From assembly GCA_964035545.1 (NCBI GenBank), contig OZ037766.1:21407767-21471766 (forward strand): a stretch of 64,000 nucleotides of DNA, in the 5' to 3' direction. The notes under the pieces are model-generated. The model made no database searches and had not been told where the DNA came from. It saw nothing but the letters and a program-made list of their open reading frames with translations. Position 1 is the stretch's first letter. Every line of letters begins with the position of its first letter. This document shows, one piece after another, positions 1-12,200 of the stretch. Origin of the DNA: Bugula neritina (lineage: Eukaryota; Bryozoa; Gymnolaemata; Cheilostomatida; Bugulidae). Both the position numbers and the translations under genes were made by a program.

Positions 1-1025
1 CACAGCGTATAGTATAACAGATGAGATATTTATAACTTTTCAGTTGTAATACTTTTCATTCCTATATATATACAATTGCCCTGGATTTAATTAATATATT
101 GTCACAGTTAAATGGTTGTATTTAACATAAAGTTGGGAGTTATTATTCCAACCTCTCCTTTCAGATCTGAAGTCATCCAAGCGTGTCATGACCACATGAC
201 GCCATATATTTTATGCAGGTGGCAGATTTAGATAAAGCACGAAGTAGCAAAAGTATTTATGGGCAGACATTGTCAGAACATTAACATCTCAGGCTAGATG
301 CATTCCAGTCCTAAAAAGGCTCTTGAGTATCTTTGATTATGAATTTCTGCCAATTGTCTTTATTAAATAATAAATGATAGTTTAGTTTTTTTTACAGTTT
401 ACAAACGCTCAAGCTATTATTATTTTGCTATTTTGTCATCTAACAAAATTAAAATAAATGTAATTCATCATGGGAGCTTGCTGATGCACTTTGCTGTGTT
501 CTTTTAACGGAATTAGTTGTATCTAGAGATACCGTTCTATTTGCACCTTCATGTGCTCTACTTGTATGCTTGTTTTCTCAAATATTTGTAAAAAATCTAA
601 GGATAAAAATAAAAATGATTGCTAAAGTTAGGAATTATAATACTTCACTGGCTAAGAATGTCTATTTTGATTTAGTTTTATTTGGGAGCCTTTTTGAAAA
701 GTATCTACAAAAATAGAGATGGGAGGATACAGACAAAAACTTAAGACTATAAATTATGAAGTGGTTCGGGTTTTTGACATTTGCAGCAATAAACTATTAA
801 CTAATATGAGTCTTTCACTTTGACTTAGCTTATATTCATTCAAAGATACGTGTTATGGAAAATAATTTATCAGGGTTCTGAAAAGACTAAACTACAGCTT
901 CTATCTTTTACCCTGTGATGGTCAAGGTGCTGGCTTCGACAATAAATGAATATTTCGAGACATTCACAGTAAATTTAGACCATCACATATTAAATAATTC
1001 CCCAAGTCATAGTACATTAGAGTTA
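1..1025. other. Intergenic, no gene seen
   Basis: AT-rich sequence with no ORF of useful length and no exon with flanking splice sites in consistent phase. I see no repeat structure here before the hAT target site at 1026. Confidence 0.6.
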
Positions 1026-1033
1026 GTATACTC

Positions 1034-2171
1034 CAGGGTTGGGGTAATTGTAATTTGTAATTGTAATTGGTTGTAATTAATTACATTTTTTCAAGTAATT
1101 GAATGTAATTTGTAATTGATGTATAAAAATGTAATTGTAATTGTAATTGTAATTAATTACATTGCTAATGTAATTGAATTTTACAATTACTTTATAATTA
1201 CATGTCAATTACTTCAAACTTTTAAATCTTGAAAAATCATTCTTTTCCTACCATATCTACTGTTAAATAACAAGTTCAGATTAAGTCAATATAGTATAGG
1301 GTCATTCCATGCTAACTCACCACATGGCCGGTGCTTTTGTGTCTCAGAGTTTGTTCATATTTACACCAAATAGACCTACATATGTCCTGAGTACTCTTCT
1401 TAAATATTTTTGGCCTGACAGAAAACTTTTTGAGAAATGACTACATTTGTGGACAAAGGTTGGGAAAAGCTTTAAGGAAAATTGGTGATTTCTACTTTTA
1501 GAGCAATTTATAAATGTCTATATCTCAACCATTTTTCTAGACTAAGTCTTAAAATTTGTTGTGCAATTTGATAATACCTATCAACTTGCACTAGTAGCAA
1601 CACATACTACAGAACAATTTGTGTGCATATATGCTAAACCATCGAATATGGGCAGATTTTTGTAAATTTTGAAATTTTTTTAACTATCCCCCACATCAAT
1701 TTTTAAGAGTAAAAATCACAAATTTACCTCAAAAGTTTTCCCAACCTTTGTTCACAAATGTAGTCATTTCTCAAAAAGTTTTTGTGTCATGTCAGAAATA
1801 TTCACGAATAGTACACCGGACAAGTTTAAATATAAGCAAAATCTGAGAAGCAAAGGCGTGGGACCCCTTAAAATTTGGTTGATTTGGCATGGATTGACCC
1901 TATAGTGTCACTATTGGGAGCAAAGGAGGTTCACCACTGTCAACATTGCCCCTGGTAGTTGGACCCTAGAAATGGCATTGTATAACTTCTAGTTATCCCT
2001 TGTGAAAACAAAAGTAATTGTAATTGTAATTAATTACATTACCATGTAATTGTAATTGTAATTAATTACATTACCTTTTAACTGTAATTATAATTGTAAT
2101 TGTAATTGACAAATCTTCATGTAATTGTAATTGTAATTAATTACATTTACATGTAATTGACCCCAACCCTG
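1034..2171. mobile_element. Non-autonomous hAT-type DNA transposon (1,138 bp)
   Basis: The left end reads CAGGGTTGGGGTAATTG and the right end is its reverse complement (CAATTACATGTAATTGACCCCAACCCTG at the outermost bases in looser form). The 8-bp sequence GTATACTC lies immediately outside both ends (1026-1033 and 2172-2179), a perfect target-site duplication. CAGGG-type ends with 8-bp duplications are typical of the hAT superfamily. Next to the termini are long arrays of TGTAAT/ATTACA motifs that can fold back. No transposase ORF is present, so it depends on an enzyme made elsewhere. A second palindromic element sits inside it (1297-1902). Confidence 0.85.
1297..1902. mobile_element. Foldback element nested inside the hAT element
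   Basis: The left arm starts TAGGGTCATTCCATGC and the right arm is its near reverse complement, ending GCATGGATTGACCCTA. Imperfect pairing extends about 200 bp inward: CTTTTTGAGAAATGACTAC near 1427 matches, in inverted form, the segment near 1765. TA flanks both ends, which fits a TA target as in Tc1/mariner-like elements, though 2 bp is weak evidence. It has no ORF. It splits the hAT element, so it is the younger insertion. Confidence 0.6.
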
Positions 2172-2179
2172 GTATACTC

Positions 2180-2872
2180 TCATGTCTAGTTAATGCACCT
2201 GATGCTTGTTTGTATATAAGCTTTAAAGAGCTTGTTTCTCTAGCTAAATGGGCAACAACTTTTTACAAGCTTTCCAGAATTAAATTAAAGGGAATCTAGA
2301 GAAGTCTCTGCTAAAGCAAACTTCTAAGAGGTGACATTTTTAAAACTTAATATTTTTACCACTGTATGTGAGAAATGCACTACGCTGCAATGCGACAACA
2401 ACCCTTCCTTCTTGTTAGGTATAGGGTTGTGCTCTCAACATTTTTAGGCAGTTGTGACTTGCTTTAACAAAACTCTCTTGGATTGCAGGGGCATTAATTG
2501 ACACGCGCATTGGAGTTATCTTCTATACATAATGTAAAAGTTAGAATTATCATAGCAAGTGGTTTACAGGAGATAGCAAACTAGTATATTATAACGTAAA
2601 CAAAACGTAAAAAAATAAAATCACCTTTGGCATCACTTAACATAGCAAGCAGCTAACAGCAAATAAAAGGTTTGAGTAATTTCAAAGTCTGTAAAAGAGT
2701 TGAAGGGGAATGAAGTTCTTGTACTGATGCAATATTCCTAACAGTAACATTAGTAGCAGCGATGTGACATCATAGAGAGTCATAGCAGCAGCATAGACAA
2801 AAGAATAGAAAGGGTGGCATATGACTGTCTACACACTCCTTGCTTGCTATTGCAGTGGTTATGTGCTCCTTG
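2180..2872. other. Downstream flank of the TACC-like gene, no gene seen
   Basis: AT-rich; on the minus strand this is the 3' flank of the gene that ends at 2873. A plus-strand ORF at 2814-2996 overlaps the last exon of that gene in a shadow frame and is not supported. Confidence 0.5.
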
Positions 2873-4816
2873 CTATTTATATATGCTATCTCCCTCAGCA
2901 GTTTGCTCGTTGTCTCCTCCTCGCTCAGTTTGTAGAAGTTCATCACGAATAGTAGTCAGCTCACGGTTTTTTATTTCCTTAAAAAAAGTACCCTAACAGC
3001 TGCAATTTAACCCTGGCATTACTAACATACACAGCATACGCATACAAAAAAAACATTATTTTGTGTTACATAGATAACTTTTTATATCAAAACATTACTA
3101 GTGCACAGTTAGCTCATGAGTGTGACTACATACTTTTTGGTAGAGTTGATTCTGCAGACTAGCAATTGTCAGCTCATGTTTCCTAATTGCCAGCTTGAGT
3201 TTCTCAGTTTCTTCATAGCTGCTCGTGAGCTTGGACTGGCACTCACTTTTCAGCTTCTACCAAATACTCATGCAACTGCATTAGTATCAAACAGAGTTGC
3301 TTTGAAACTGAGCTACGTAATTCACTGACCTATATCAACAAACTTAGTTTAGGCTCTAGAATCTAGATGTAGGAAACTGTTTGCCTGCTAGGTACTGATA
3401 GCAAATACAATATTGGCTGGAATTAAAACACATTGTATTCGTAGAAGGAAAATTATTATGTAATTGAAAGTATACTGAGCAGAAGGTTGATTATGGAGAG
3501 CAATGTTGGGTATCCAACAATATTACCGGGTAAGCCAAGCTACAGGCTCAGGCAAGCTTTCTCACCAGGTTAGAACTTTACATTTTTACCATTAATTCAG
3601 ATTTGATTTAAATTTCAGCAAAAAGCAAGTTGCATTGAAGAAAACCCACAAATGTACCAAAAATTTAAAAAAATAGTAGAAACATCAACCAAGCTGACAA
3701 AGACCAACTCACTTCAAACGTAGCTGAGAATTCTACAAGTTTTCTTTGCAACTCCTGATTGTGTTGCTTCAACCTCTTCTCTCGCTGCTGGAATGTAATA
3801 ATCAACACTCTGAGTTGACCATAGCGCTGGTTGAAGGCCGTTATCTCATGAAATTCCTACAAGAGCCGACACCAACAATAGCAACAGCAGCAACACCAAG
3901 GGTGTACACACACATAGATTAGCTTTGAACACTCGGTGCAAATAATTTAATGGGCAGACACAACTAATATATCTGAACACTTGAAAAGAAAATCAATTAT
4001 ACTGATATTGATGCTCAGTAGGAAATAGCTATGCATGAAGGGATGCATGCAGACCGAGTTGGCAATAGAATTGAGTGAAACCTCAGGCTATAGAGTGAAA
4101 CCTCAGGTTATTAAGTGAAACCCCAGGTTATTGAGTGAAACCCCAGAGTATAGAGTAATACCTTAGGCTAATGAGTATTACCCATGTCTCCCCATCACAT
4201 TGGTACACTTGCCAGTCTCGTCAAATCTTGTGTCAAAAATTAAAAGTTACTCACTATCCTGACAGGATTGGCCAGAAAAATCTTCACAAAAGAAAAAGTT
4301 GTTATGCAGTTTAAAAGGCAACATCTACTAAAACCCAAAGAGCATACAACTTCCAACTTGCCCGATTCTTCAAGTACTTGTATGAAACAGTAACTTCAAC
4401 GCATCACTAACACTGCACATTGTAACTGCACATTGTAACTGCACACTGTTACTGTTTATTGTAACTGCACACTGTAACTGCACACTGCCACTACACATTG
4501 TAACTGCACATTTTCACCAACATTCACTGCACAGCTTTGCTTGGTTTAAGAAAAGAACCCGATATCATATTAAGTTACATTAACTGATATAAAGATATCA
4601 CTATCACAACAGTTCAAATGCCAATGTTTAGACTAGTATCCGAACTGTACCAGCTATTATCCTTACCTTTGCTTGAAGCTCTGCAGGTAACTGGGGAGAG
4701 TCGGATTGAGTACTTCCTAGCCAAGCACTGTCTCTAGAAGTTGAGACCTTTAAAGGGGTTGAGCTGGAGTGGGTGGGTCGTGAAGTGATGAAGTTCCCTA
4801 GAGCTCTATCAGCCAT
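2873..4816 (-). CDS. Small coiled-coil protein resembling a bare TACC domain (173 aa)
   Basis: Four exons on the minus strand: 4816-4667, 3856-3713, 3256-3134 and 2977-2873. All junctions are GT-AG and phase 0, which supports the model. The start is MADRALGN; the first 50 residues are Ser/Thr/Pro-rich and probably disordered. The remaining 120 or so residues are almost continuous heptad repeats with no proline until the short acidic end. The last coiled coil has LRKEQ-like IRKHELTIASLQNQ followed by KNRELTTIRDELL, which resembles the C-terminal half of the TACC domain (transforming acidic coiled coil; centrosome and microtubule plus-end adaptors that bind ch-TOG/XMAP215). TACC proteins usually carry a long N-terminal region, so this would be a minimal form, like the short nematode TAC-1. 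The TACC call is inference from residue pattern. An in-frame alternative acceptor a few codons upstream of the last exon (GTTAG near 2996) would add five residues. Confidence 0.7.
4071..4192. repeat. 20-bp tandem repeat, about 6 copies
   Basis: Unit close to GAGTGAAACCTCAGGTTATT, degenerating toward the right. It lies in intron 1 of the TACC-like gene. Confidence 0.75.
4411..4511. repeat. 13-bp tandem repeat, about 8 copies
   Basis: Unit TGCACATTGTAAC with CACACT and TTTATT variants, in intron 1 of the TACC-like gene, close to exon 1. Confidence 0.75.
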
Positions 4817-5033
4817 TGTTGTGAACTATATCTAGTGACAAATACTTTCTGCAAAGCAAGGATGCAAGAGATCAGCACATGAGATGATGAGGGTTGAGGA
4901 AAATTTTGAAAACAATATCTAAAATAATGCAGAAAAAATATTCAATGTTGCTAATCCGAATAAAGAGATGGGTATAATGAGATAGTGTGGCTGTTTGATA
5001 GTGAAATGAAACACTCCTCAGTAAAATCTAACC

Positions 5034-5278
5034 AAAAGCTATCCTATATTATTATAGCCAGCAAAAAGCTTTGACTGATTAAATAGTTTGGGAGTTTATA
5101 CAGCCTGCTATTGAGGGAGTAGGTCCACTGGCTATGCTATAAAGCATAGCCAACCCCAAACCCCACCACCTAGCTACTCAACTGTGCTAACGGGCTACAT
5201 CTCCAATAGAAGATTACATAAACCCCCAAACTATTAATCAGTCAAAGCATGCATTGGGATGGCTGTAATATATAGCTT
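5034..5278. mobile_element. Foldback/MITE-like palindromic element
   Basis: The arm at about 5068-5100 (GCTTTGACTGATTAAATAGT) is repeated in inverted form at about 5217-5248 (ACTATTAATCAGTCAAAGC). Weaker pairing continues outward through TATAGCC/GGCTGTAATATA to about 5034 and 5278. The centre contains a smaller perfect palindrome, GGCTATGCTATAAAGCATAGCC-like, near 5130. It is non-coding. I found no clear target duplication. Confidence 0.55.
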
Positions 5279-5617
5279 TATGTCTATATATAAGCATCAA
5301 GACTAGGTGTTCAGTCAGTGGGTTATATTATATTAGATTAAAGGTTTCTCCTCAATTATTTTACCATATAAATTGTACAAGCTACTTATAGTTAATAGCT
5401 ACGCCACTAAGGAGGCCAAAATTAGTTACATCATCAATTATGTGTATGTTAATTTTTGTTGTTGATCTTTATATAAGGTTTTATAGCTTCATAGTTCATA
5501 ATTAATGTTGTTTTATTTTGCCTAGCTGTTGCCGCATGTCAATACAGGAATAAAGAACATCTTTGACACCAGTAAACTCCAAATCCTAATAGTGGTGCAG
5601 CTGTAGTAACAAATTCT

Positions 5618-5680
5618 CCCAAGAGACAGAGAGTAAGAGCTCTACCCAAGAGACAGAGAGTAAGAGCTCTACCCAAAAGA
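5618..5680. repeat. 27-bp tandem duplication
   Basis: Two identical copies beginning CCCAAGAGACAGAGAGTAAG at 5618 and 5645, then a partial third. Located in the intergenic stretch 4817-6257, in which I see no gene. Confidence 0.8.
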
Positions 5681-5991
5681 CGAGGTAACAACTTTACCAA
5701 AAAAAGTTAAAGAGGAGGCAACGTTGAGGAGGAGGCAATTTGTGACTAGAGCTTGACTCATACAGGAAACAGATGAGTTGTTATTCATCATTGTACCAAA
5801 ACACAGATATGTATACCTGCATGCAATTGTTTACCATCTTTATAATAATAGTACTTCATTGAACCATTAACAAATAGAAGCTCAGTCTATGATGAATTTA
5901 CATATGCTGTTGACAGTAAATTATTCCTTTTATGAATAATAGGGTAATTTTCTTGTATTGCATTCAAGTGGTATACCTATTAGTCAGATAA

Positions 5992-5997
5992 TTTATT
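5992..5997 (-). terminator. Candidate poly(A) signal of the coiled-coil gene
   Basis: AATAAA on the minus strand, about 260 nt downstream of the stop codon at 6258. Other AATAAA-like words occur nearby in this AT-rich DNA, so the choice is tentative. Confidence 0.35.
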
Positions 5998-6257
5998 TGT
6001 AATAAATAACATACACATACATCATAAAATTGCTTTAAAATAAATGTATCATTACGTTATATGCAGATATTAAGAATCAGTTTTAAACAATAAAATAAAA
6101 TGAATTAAGGAAGATTGAAAAAAGTATACTTTAAATAATTAATAAAGTGAAATGCAAAATATATTAATTTAAAAAGTCACATGCTTTAATTTGAAGAACA
6201 CAGTTACAATTGAGCTCTCAATTTAAGTTGTCCTAACTTGCTCTTCACCAAGAGTAT

Positions 6258-9200
6258 CTATTTTTTCTTGGTTGGCGGTACTGTAGTAGCCTCACTCTCG
6301 TCGTCGTCGTCATCGTCAGCTGTGTCAGCCTCGGTTTCAGTCTCAGTTTCTGTATCTTCGTCATCAGTTTCACTGGTTGAAAAAAAACACACACATGATC
6401 ATATAAGAAATAAATAATTAATTCAATTTTGTGCATTTCTACTCAAACATATCCTATAAAAAACCACAGAGCACCATTTTAGCTTGTATTAAAGCATCTC
6501 AACATCTTTAAGTAGTTCTGTTTCATTTCAACCCAAAATTTAAAAAACATAACTTTAGGCTATGTTGGCACATTTTCAGGAAATAGAAGTATTGAAAAAA
6601 AATTATGAATAAAAAGTAAAATAAATTACTTTATGTAAATGCGGGTTATGGAGAGGTATGAAAATAGAGGGGAAAACAGAACACATGACAAGTAATAATA
6701 TATATTCTATAGAGAATGAACATTTAGGTAAATTATCAAGATAGAAACCATGCAAAAATTTTTCATTAGCTAACTCAAGACTGTAGTGAACGCATGTTCT
6801 GTAATAGTTGATTTGCAGGTATAAAATTATTACTCATAGCTGGGTCTATCATTATTATAATACACATAGAACAAACGCCAATTTTATACGTGACTTTATG
6901 GACCATAACAATGTGTAATTAATTACAATTACAATTAAATTTTTATACATCAACTACAAATCACATTCAATTACTTGAAACAATGTAATTAATTACAACC
7001 AATTACATTTACAAATTACAGTTACCCCAACCCTGGTTATGGTTAAGACAAACTCAGTACATATACTACCCATCAATAGTGATATATTCTGCCCACCTCT
7101 GCTTAGGTTTTGTTGAAGGAGCAGTAGTGGTTGCGTCATCGTCGTCGTCCTCTGTAGGTTTCTTAGACGGGGCTGTAGTGGTGGCCTCAGTGGTTGTGTC
7201 GTCATCGTCTGTGGCCTCTGACTCATCCTCAGTATCTTCCGTACCTTCAGTGTCTTCGGTCTCTGCTGTCTCTTCTGTTTCCTCTGTCTCCTCAGTCTCC
7301 GTCTGCAAAGTTTAAAGCATGGAATACTATTTACCCTACTAAAATATAGCATATACTAAATTTACACTATTTGTTTTTTTAAAACAAAGTGAAATAAAAT
7401 GTATAACAGGTACAAAATAAAATTGAACAAAAGAGATAACCTTATGACTTGAACTTTGTAAAAAAAATTTAAAGCTTTAGATTGAAGCAAGCTTTTAAAA
7501 GCATCATGTATCTGCAAACTAAAGAGTTAAATAGGCAAACAACAAATGTATGATTTGGCTTAAAATCTTTAGCTTTGAGACAGATTACATTTCCTGCATG
7601 AAATACAATAAGACATTCAATATTTTTTCTATAGCATGATCATTGTCCTGCACTGACCCTACTACAGCTTTTCTACATTACAATATTCCTATATGGCTAC
7701 TATTTAGCAAAATCTATACCCGTTGTGTAGCATTAACTACCAAAACGTTGCAGTACTATGCTGTATGAGATGCTACGGTGGTATGTTATACTATATCTAG
7801 CACAACTACATGCTACGGCGTATATACAAAACAGCACTCCATCTGGTGCTACTCCATGCCGTAGTCTGGATACCTGAGTAGTGGGCTTAGTTGGAGATGA
7901 AGCTGATGTAGTTTCATCGGTTTTTGAGGCAACCTCAGTTGTAGCCTCGGTTTCAGTAGGACTACTAGCTCGAGGTTTGCGGGAAGACACCTAATTATCA
8001 GGCATAATACACAGAAAATAAAGCAACAACATATGGGAAATTTTTTAGACAACACCAAAAGCCAAATAAATACATTTATGAAAATCTGCAGACTGCTAAA
8101 CAAGGGACACAACATTGCTTTGTCAATAGAGATGAAATATTCATATACAAGCTGCAGCTAATGATATACATATACAAGCTGCAGCTAATGATATTCATAT
8201 ACAAGATGCAGCTAATGATATACATATACAAGCTGCCGCTAATGATATACATATACAAGATGCAGCTAATGATATACATATACAAGCTGCAGCTAATGAT
8301 ATACATATACAAGATGCCGCTAATGATATACATATACAAGCTGCAGCTAATGATATACATATACAAGCTGCTGCTAATGATATATACATATACAAGATGC
8401 CACTAATGATATTCATATACAAGCTGCAGCTAATGAAATATACATATACAAGCTGCCGCTAATGATATATACATATACAAGATGCAGCTAATGATATATA
8501 CATATACAAGATGCAGCTAATGATATACATATACAAGCTGCAGCTAATGATATACATATACAAGATGCAGCCAATGATATATACATATACAAGCTGCAGC
8601 TAATGATATTCATATACAAGCTGCAGCTAATGATATTCATATACAAGCTGCCGCTAATGATATACATATACAAGCTGCAGCTAATGATATACATATACAA
8701 GCTGCCGCTAATGATATTCATATACAAGCTGCAGCTAATGATATACATATACAAGATGCAGCTAATGATATTCATATACAAGCTGCCGCTAATGATATTC
8801 ATATACAAGCTGCAGCTAATGATATTCATATACAAGCAAGGTGCTACTTTTGATTGAATATCAAGCTTTGTAATGTCCAATACTTTAAATCATAGCATAG
8901 CATGTGTCACCATAGCACATAGAAAGGATGACTTTGAAACTGACTGCGGGCTAACTTAAATATTACCATAATAAAGTTATAAAGAAAAACACTGAATGAA
9001 AAAAACAATAAATTAAATAGGGGAAAATCAAACACATGAGGTATGCCACCCACCTCCGTAGTAGCCTCAGTTTCAGTAGCTGTTTCAGTAGGAGAAGTCG
9101 ATCGGTCAGACTTGACTGCCATTAGCTTCTCTTTAAACCGATACCACCTGTAAACACATTGGATGCTCTTAAAGACAAAACTGTTTATAAATAATAAAAT

Positions 9201-12200
9201 TTTAAGCATATTGCGTGATGGGAAACTAGATAAAAATTGAAATAAAAGAATAGTAAGAAACAATCTTACCTGCAAATATATTTAGGTCATCACTTAACTT
9301 TAAGCAAATATATCAATAAATAGCCGAATACAATATAAACAATATTGCTTTTTTAATAATATCAATATCGAAAACATGCAATTGGCAAGTAATTTTTCAT
9401 AAATTATAAACTTAAATAATGTAAACCTTAATTGTTTTTGACAAATTAAATTAGTCTAATTTGTTGTAACTCAATTTTCAAAATAAAAGATGTTTTTTGC
9501 CTTTAATATCATCTGCCATTTTTGACATATATTACATTGTATGTTGAATTAAATACTTTAAGATAAATTAGTAAAATGATCAAATAAGCACACATTTTTA
9601 CGTAAAAATCTACATGATATAAAAAATATTAAAAAAAAAATTAATAATCGTTTTCAGAACACTTAATATCCTATCAAACTATGCAGGTATAAAACCTAAT
9701 TAGACAACGAAGTGTTATTGCAGTATTATCGTTAAAAAACTAGCACAACAAGTTTGCAACTTTTATTAAAAAAGCATTTAGAACCTAATATTTCCCCCAT
9801 CCATTATAGTTTTGGGGAAAATTTAAGCTGGAAATCTAAAACTTTAAATTAATAGATTTAGCTGAAGTGTTCTCATAATCATAAATTGGCAAACTTCAGT
9901 TCAACAATTCCATCACTGCACCATTATCATTACTAAATATCAATACTGTTAGCCTCATTTAGTGTATCAGTAGTCTTTTTCTTCCAAATAATATAATGCC
10001 AAGCCTGCTTCCACTGCAACCATCTGCAAGAGGTAGTGAGCAAACTAATAACAAAGCACAACATAATTACAACATAAATTTGTGAATATAAGATTACAAC
10101 AAATATCTAGCTAAAACAGAAGAAACATATAAAAAGCTCAAAAAGTGAGGAGACTGTAAAACTTTCTGTAGGCACAATTGAAGCCTTCATTCTTCAAAAG
10201 CATGTAGAGTGTCATTACTGTACTATAAACAGGTTTCATAAATTCAGCTGGTGTAAGATAAAACATTGTTCATAATTTGAATTTAAAGTAAAAAGATTAT
10301 TTTACCAGATTACTGTTGGCAACCAATGAAGAAAAGAAAAAATAATATTATAATGTTTATATACACACATTGCTAGCACAATGAAAAACAAAGCAACTTA
10401 AAAATATTAAAGAATATAACGCTAAACCCAATTCTATACTAAAGGGACTATAAAGCATGTTAGTAAATAAATAGCTTGTGCACCAAGAAAGCAAGAGGCC
10501 ATTTCTTACAACACGCACAGCACAGTACCTGTAAGCAGTGTACACACTCCACTTATTGATCATAGGCTGACCAGTTTCAGCCTCCTTCCTGTCCATATTT
10601 GGTTTGTCTTTAATAAACAAACGTGGCACAGGTTTAGTTCGAAGTAGAGGCTCAATCTGCAGACGTACGTCCTCTACTTCCTTATGCAAGGCTTCAACAT
10701 CTTTATTCCTCTGAAATCACCAGTTTGTTAGTAATAAAGCTGTTAAATTAATGGGAGATTCAGGTTGATTAGCAAAGCAGAAACACAAAACCAACTACAA
10801 GTTAATATTTGTTTTACACGTGATAACTAAAACAGGTGAATAGGTGAAACGCTATTCCCTGATGAAATGTTAAAAGCGCTAGAGTTGAACTACGGTTAGC
10901 TCAGAGCAAAAAGCGGCAGCAGCATCCCTTTTACCCGTCATAGAACTTGATTACCACCGATCTTCATTGTACTCATGAGGTGCAACTTTCCCCTCTCCTG
11001 ATTTGCCATCTTCTGGTTCAGATTTTACAGGTGACTGCCGAGCAGGGGTTTGGACTTTCGAGGCTGACGGCTCATGAGGGGTTTGTGGAAGTGAGTCAGA
11101 CGAGTTATTGACAGGTGTGGCTTTTGGTGAGTCGTCATTAGCTGACTGGTCCGGCTGTTTCTCATTTTTGTCTTCTTTTGTATTCTCAGCTGCTTCTGTG
11201 AGAAACACCGGCTGGTGATTAGGTGAATCTTGTCTTGGTTTGTTATTAATTTCTTGTTCTTCAGTTAAATCCTCAGGGGGCAGCGATGGTTTGGCAGATG
11301 GCAGTCGTAGTTCAGTGGTGTGAGATTGACCGTCTATAGGCGGGCGACTAGCATCAGCTGATGCGATTTGATCTAGGGAGCCCATTGGAGTCGGAGTGTA
11401 TGGAATTTTTACTATACCGTAAAGTTCGCGCAAATGATCTTTAAATAAACTGAATTGCTCTTCTCTCTAAGGAAGTCAAGGTTACAATATTTAAAATTTT
11501 AACTAAAGCTGTTTGACAATAACTTCACCACATAGGACAATCATTTGACATTTGCAAAAGTTATTCCACCTTTAAAGTGTTCCTCTACACAAAAAATAGT
11601 AATAACTTGACTCTTTAACATATTAATTTGAGTACCTCTTAATTTTAGCAAATGAATGACCAATCAAGCAGATTACGAGCATAAAAATGTTTAAGTTGTT
11701 GATCAAGCTTCAACTGAGAAACTCTTTAAAGATGCACAAATTTGACAACAGTGATTAGCAAATTCAGCTAGATCAGGAGCTGTTCATAACCGCCATTCCG
11801 ACAGATTGCTAAGCTTTGGGTATTGCAATGTTTGGGAGATAAACAGGCAAATAATTGTTCAGGTAAATTTGAACTTTGGCTGATGTGCAGGGGGGGGGAC
11901 AATACATTTTGGTTTAGTTACCATGTCTTGGCCATCACTTATGGAGAGGGCTATTACTTGAATACTAATAGTCTGCAGGAAAAGTCGAATCTAAAATATG
12001 AATGTAATAAAAGAGTTACTTTAGCTTCTGGTTGATAAAACATCTTACCGCCTTTTGCTCAGATTGAATTTTCAAGCCAAGGACTGTTTTAACTGTTTGG
12101 ACAGATTCGGCTAAGGTTCTAACAGTTGACTGACACTGAAAGTATATACAACATACAAGTTAGCGCAACAACGCAAGAGTTTATATAAAATTAGTGAGTC

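Noticed and set aside
7066-7352. Three overlapping ORFs on both strands near 7.1-7.3 kb
   Set aside because: Only the minus frame continuing exon 7302-7097 is in phase with neighbouring exons. The Ser/Val-rich plus frame and the Arg/Gln-rich minus frame are shadows of the GAGACA/GAC repeats.
8131-8838. CRISPR-like array
   Set aside because: Units are contiguous with no unique spacers, and the DNA is a eukaryotic intron.
8076-8880. Tyr/Ile/Met-rich ORFs of up to 130 codons
   Set aside because: They are translations of the 27-bp minisatellite, which has no stop in several frames.
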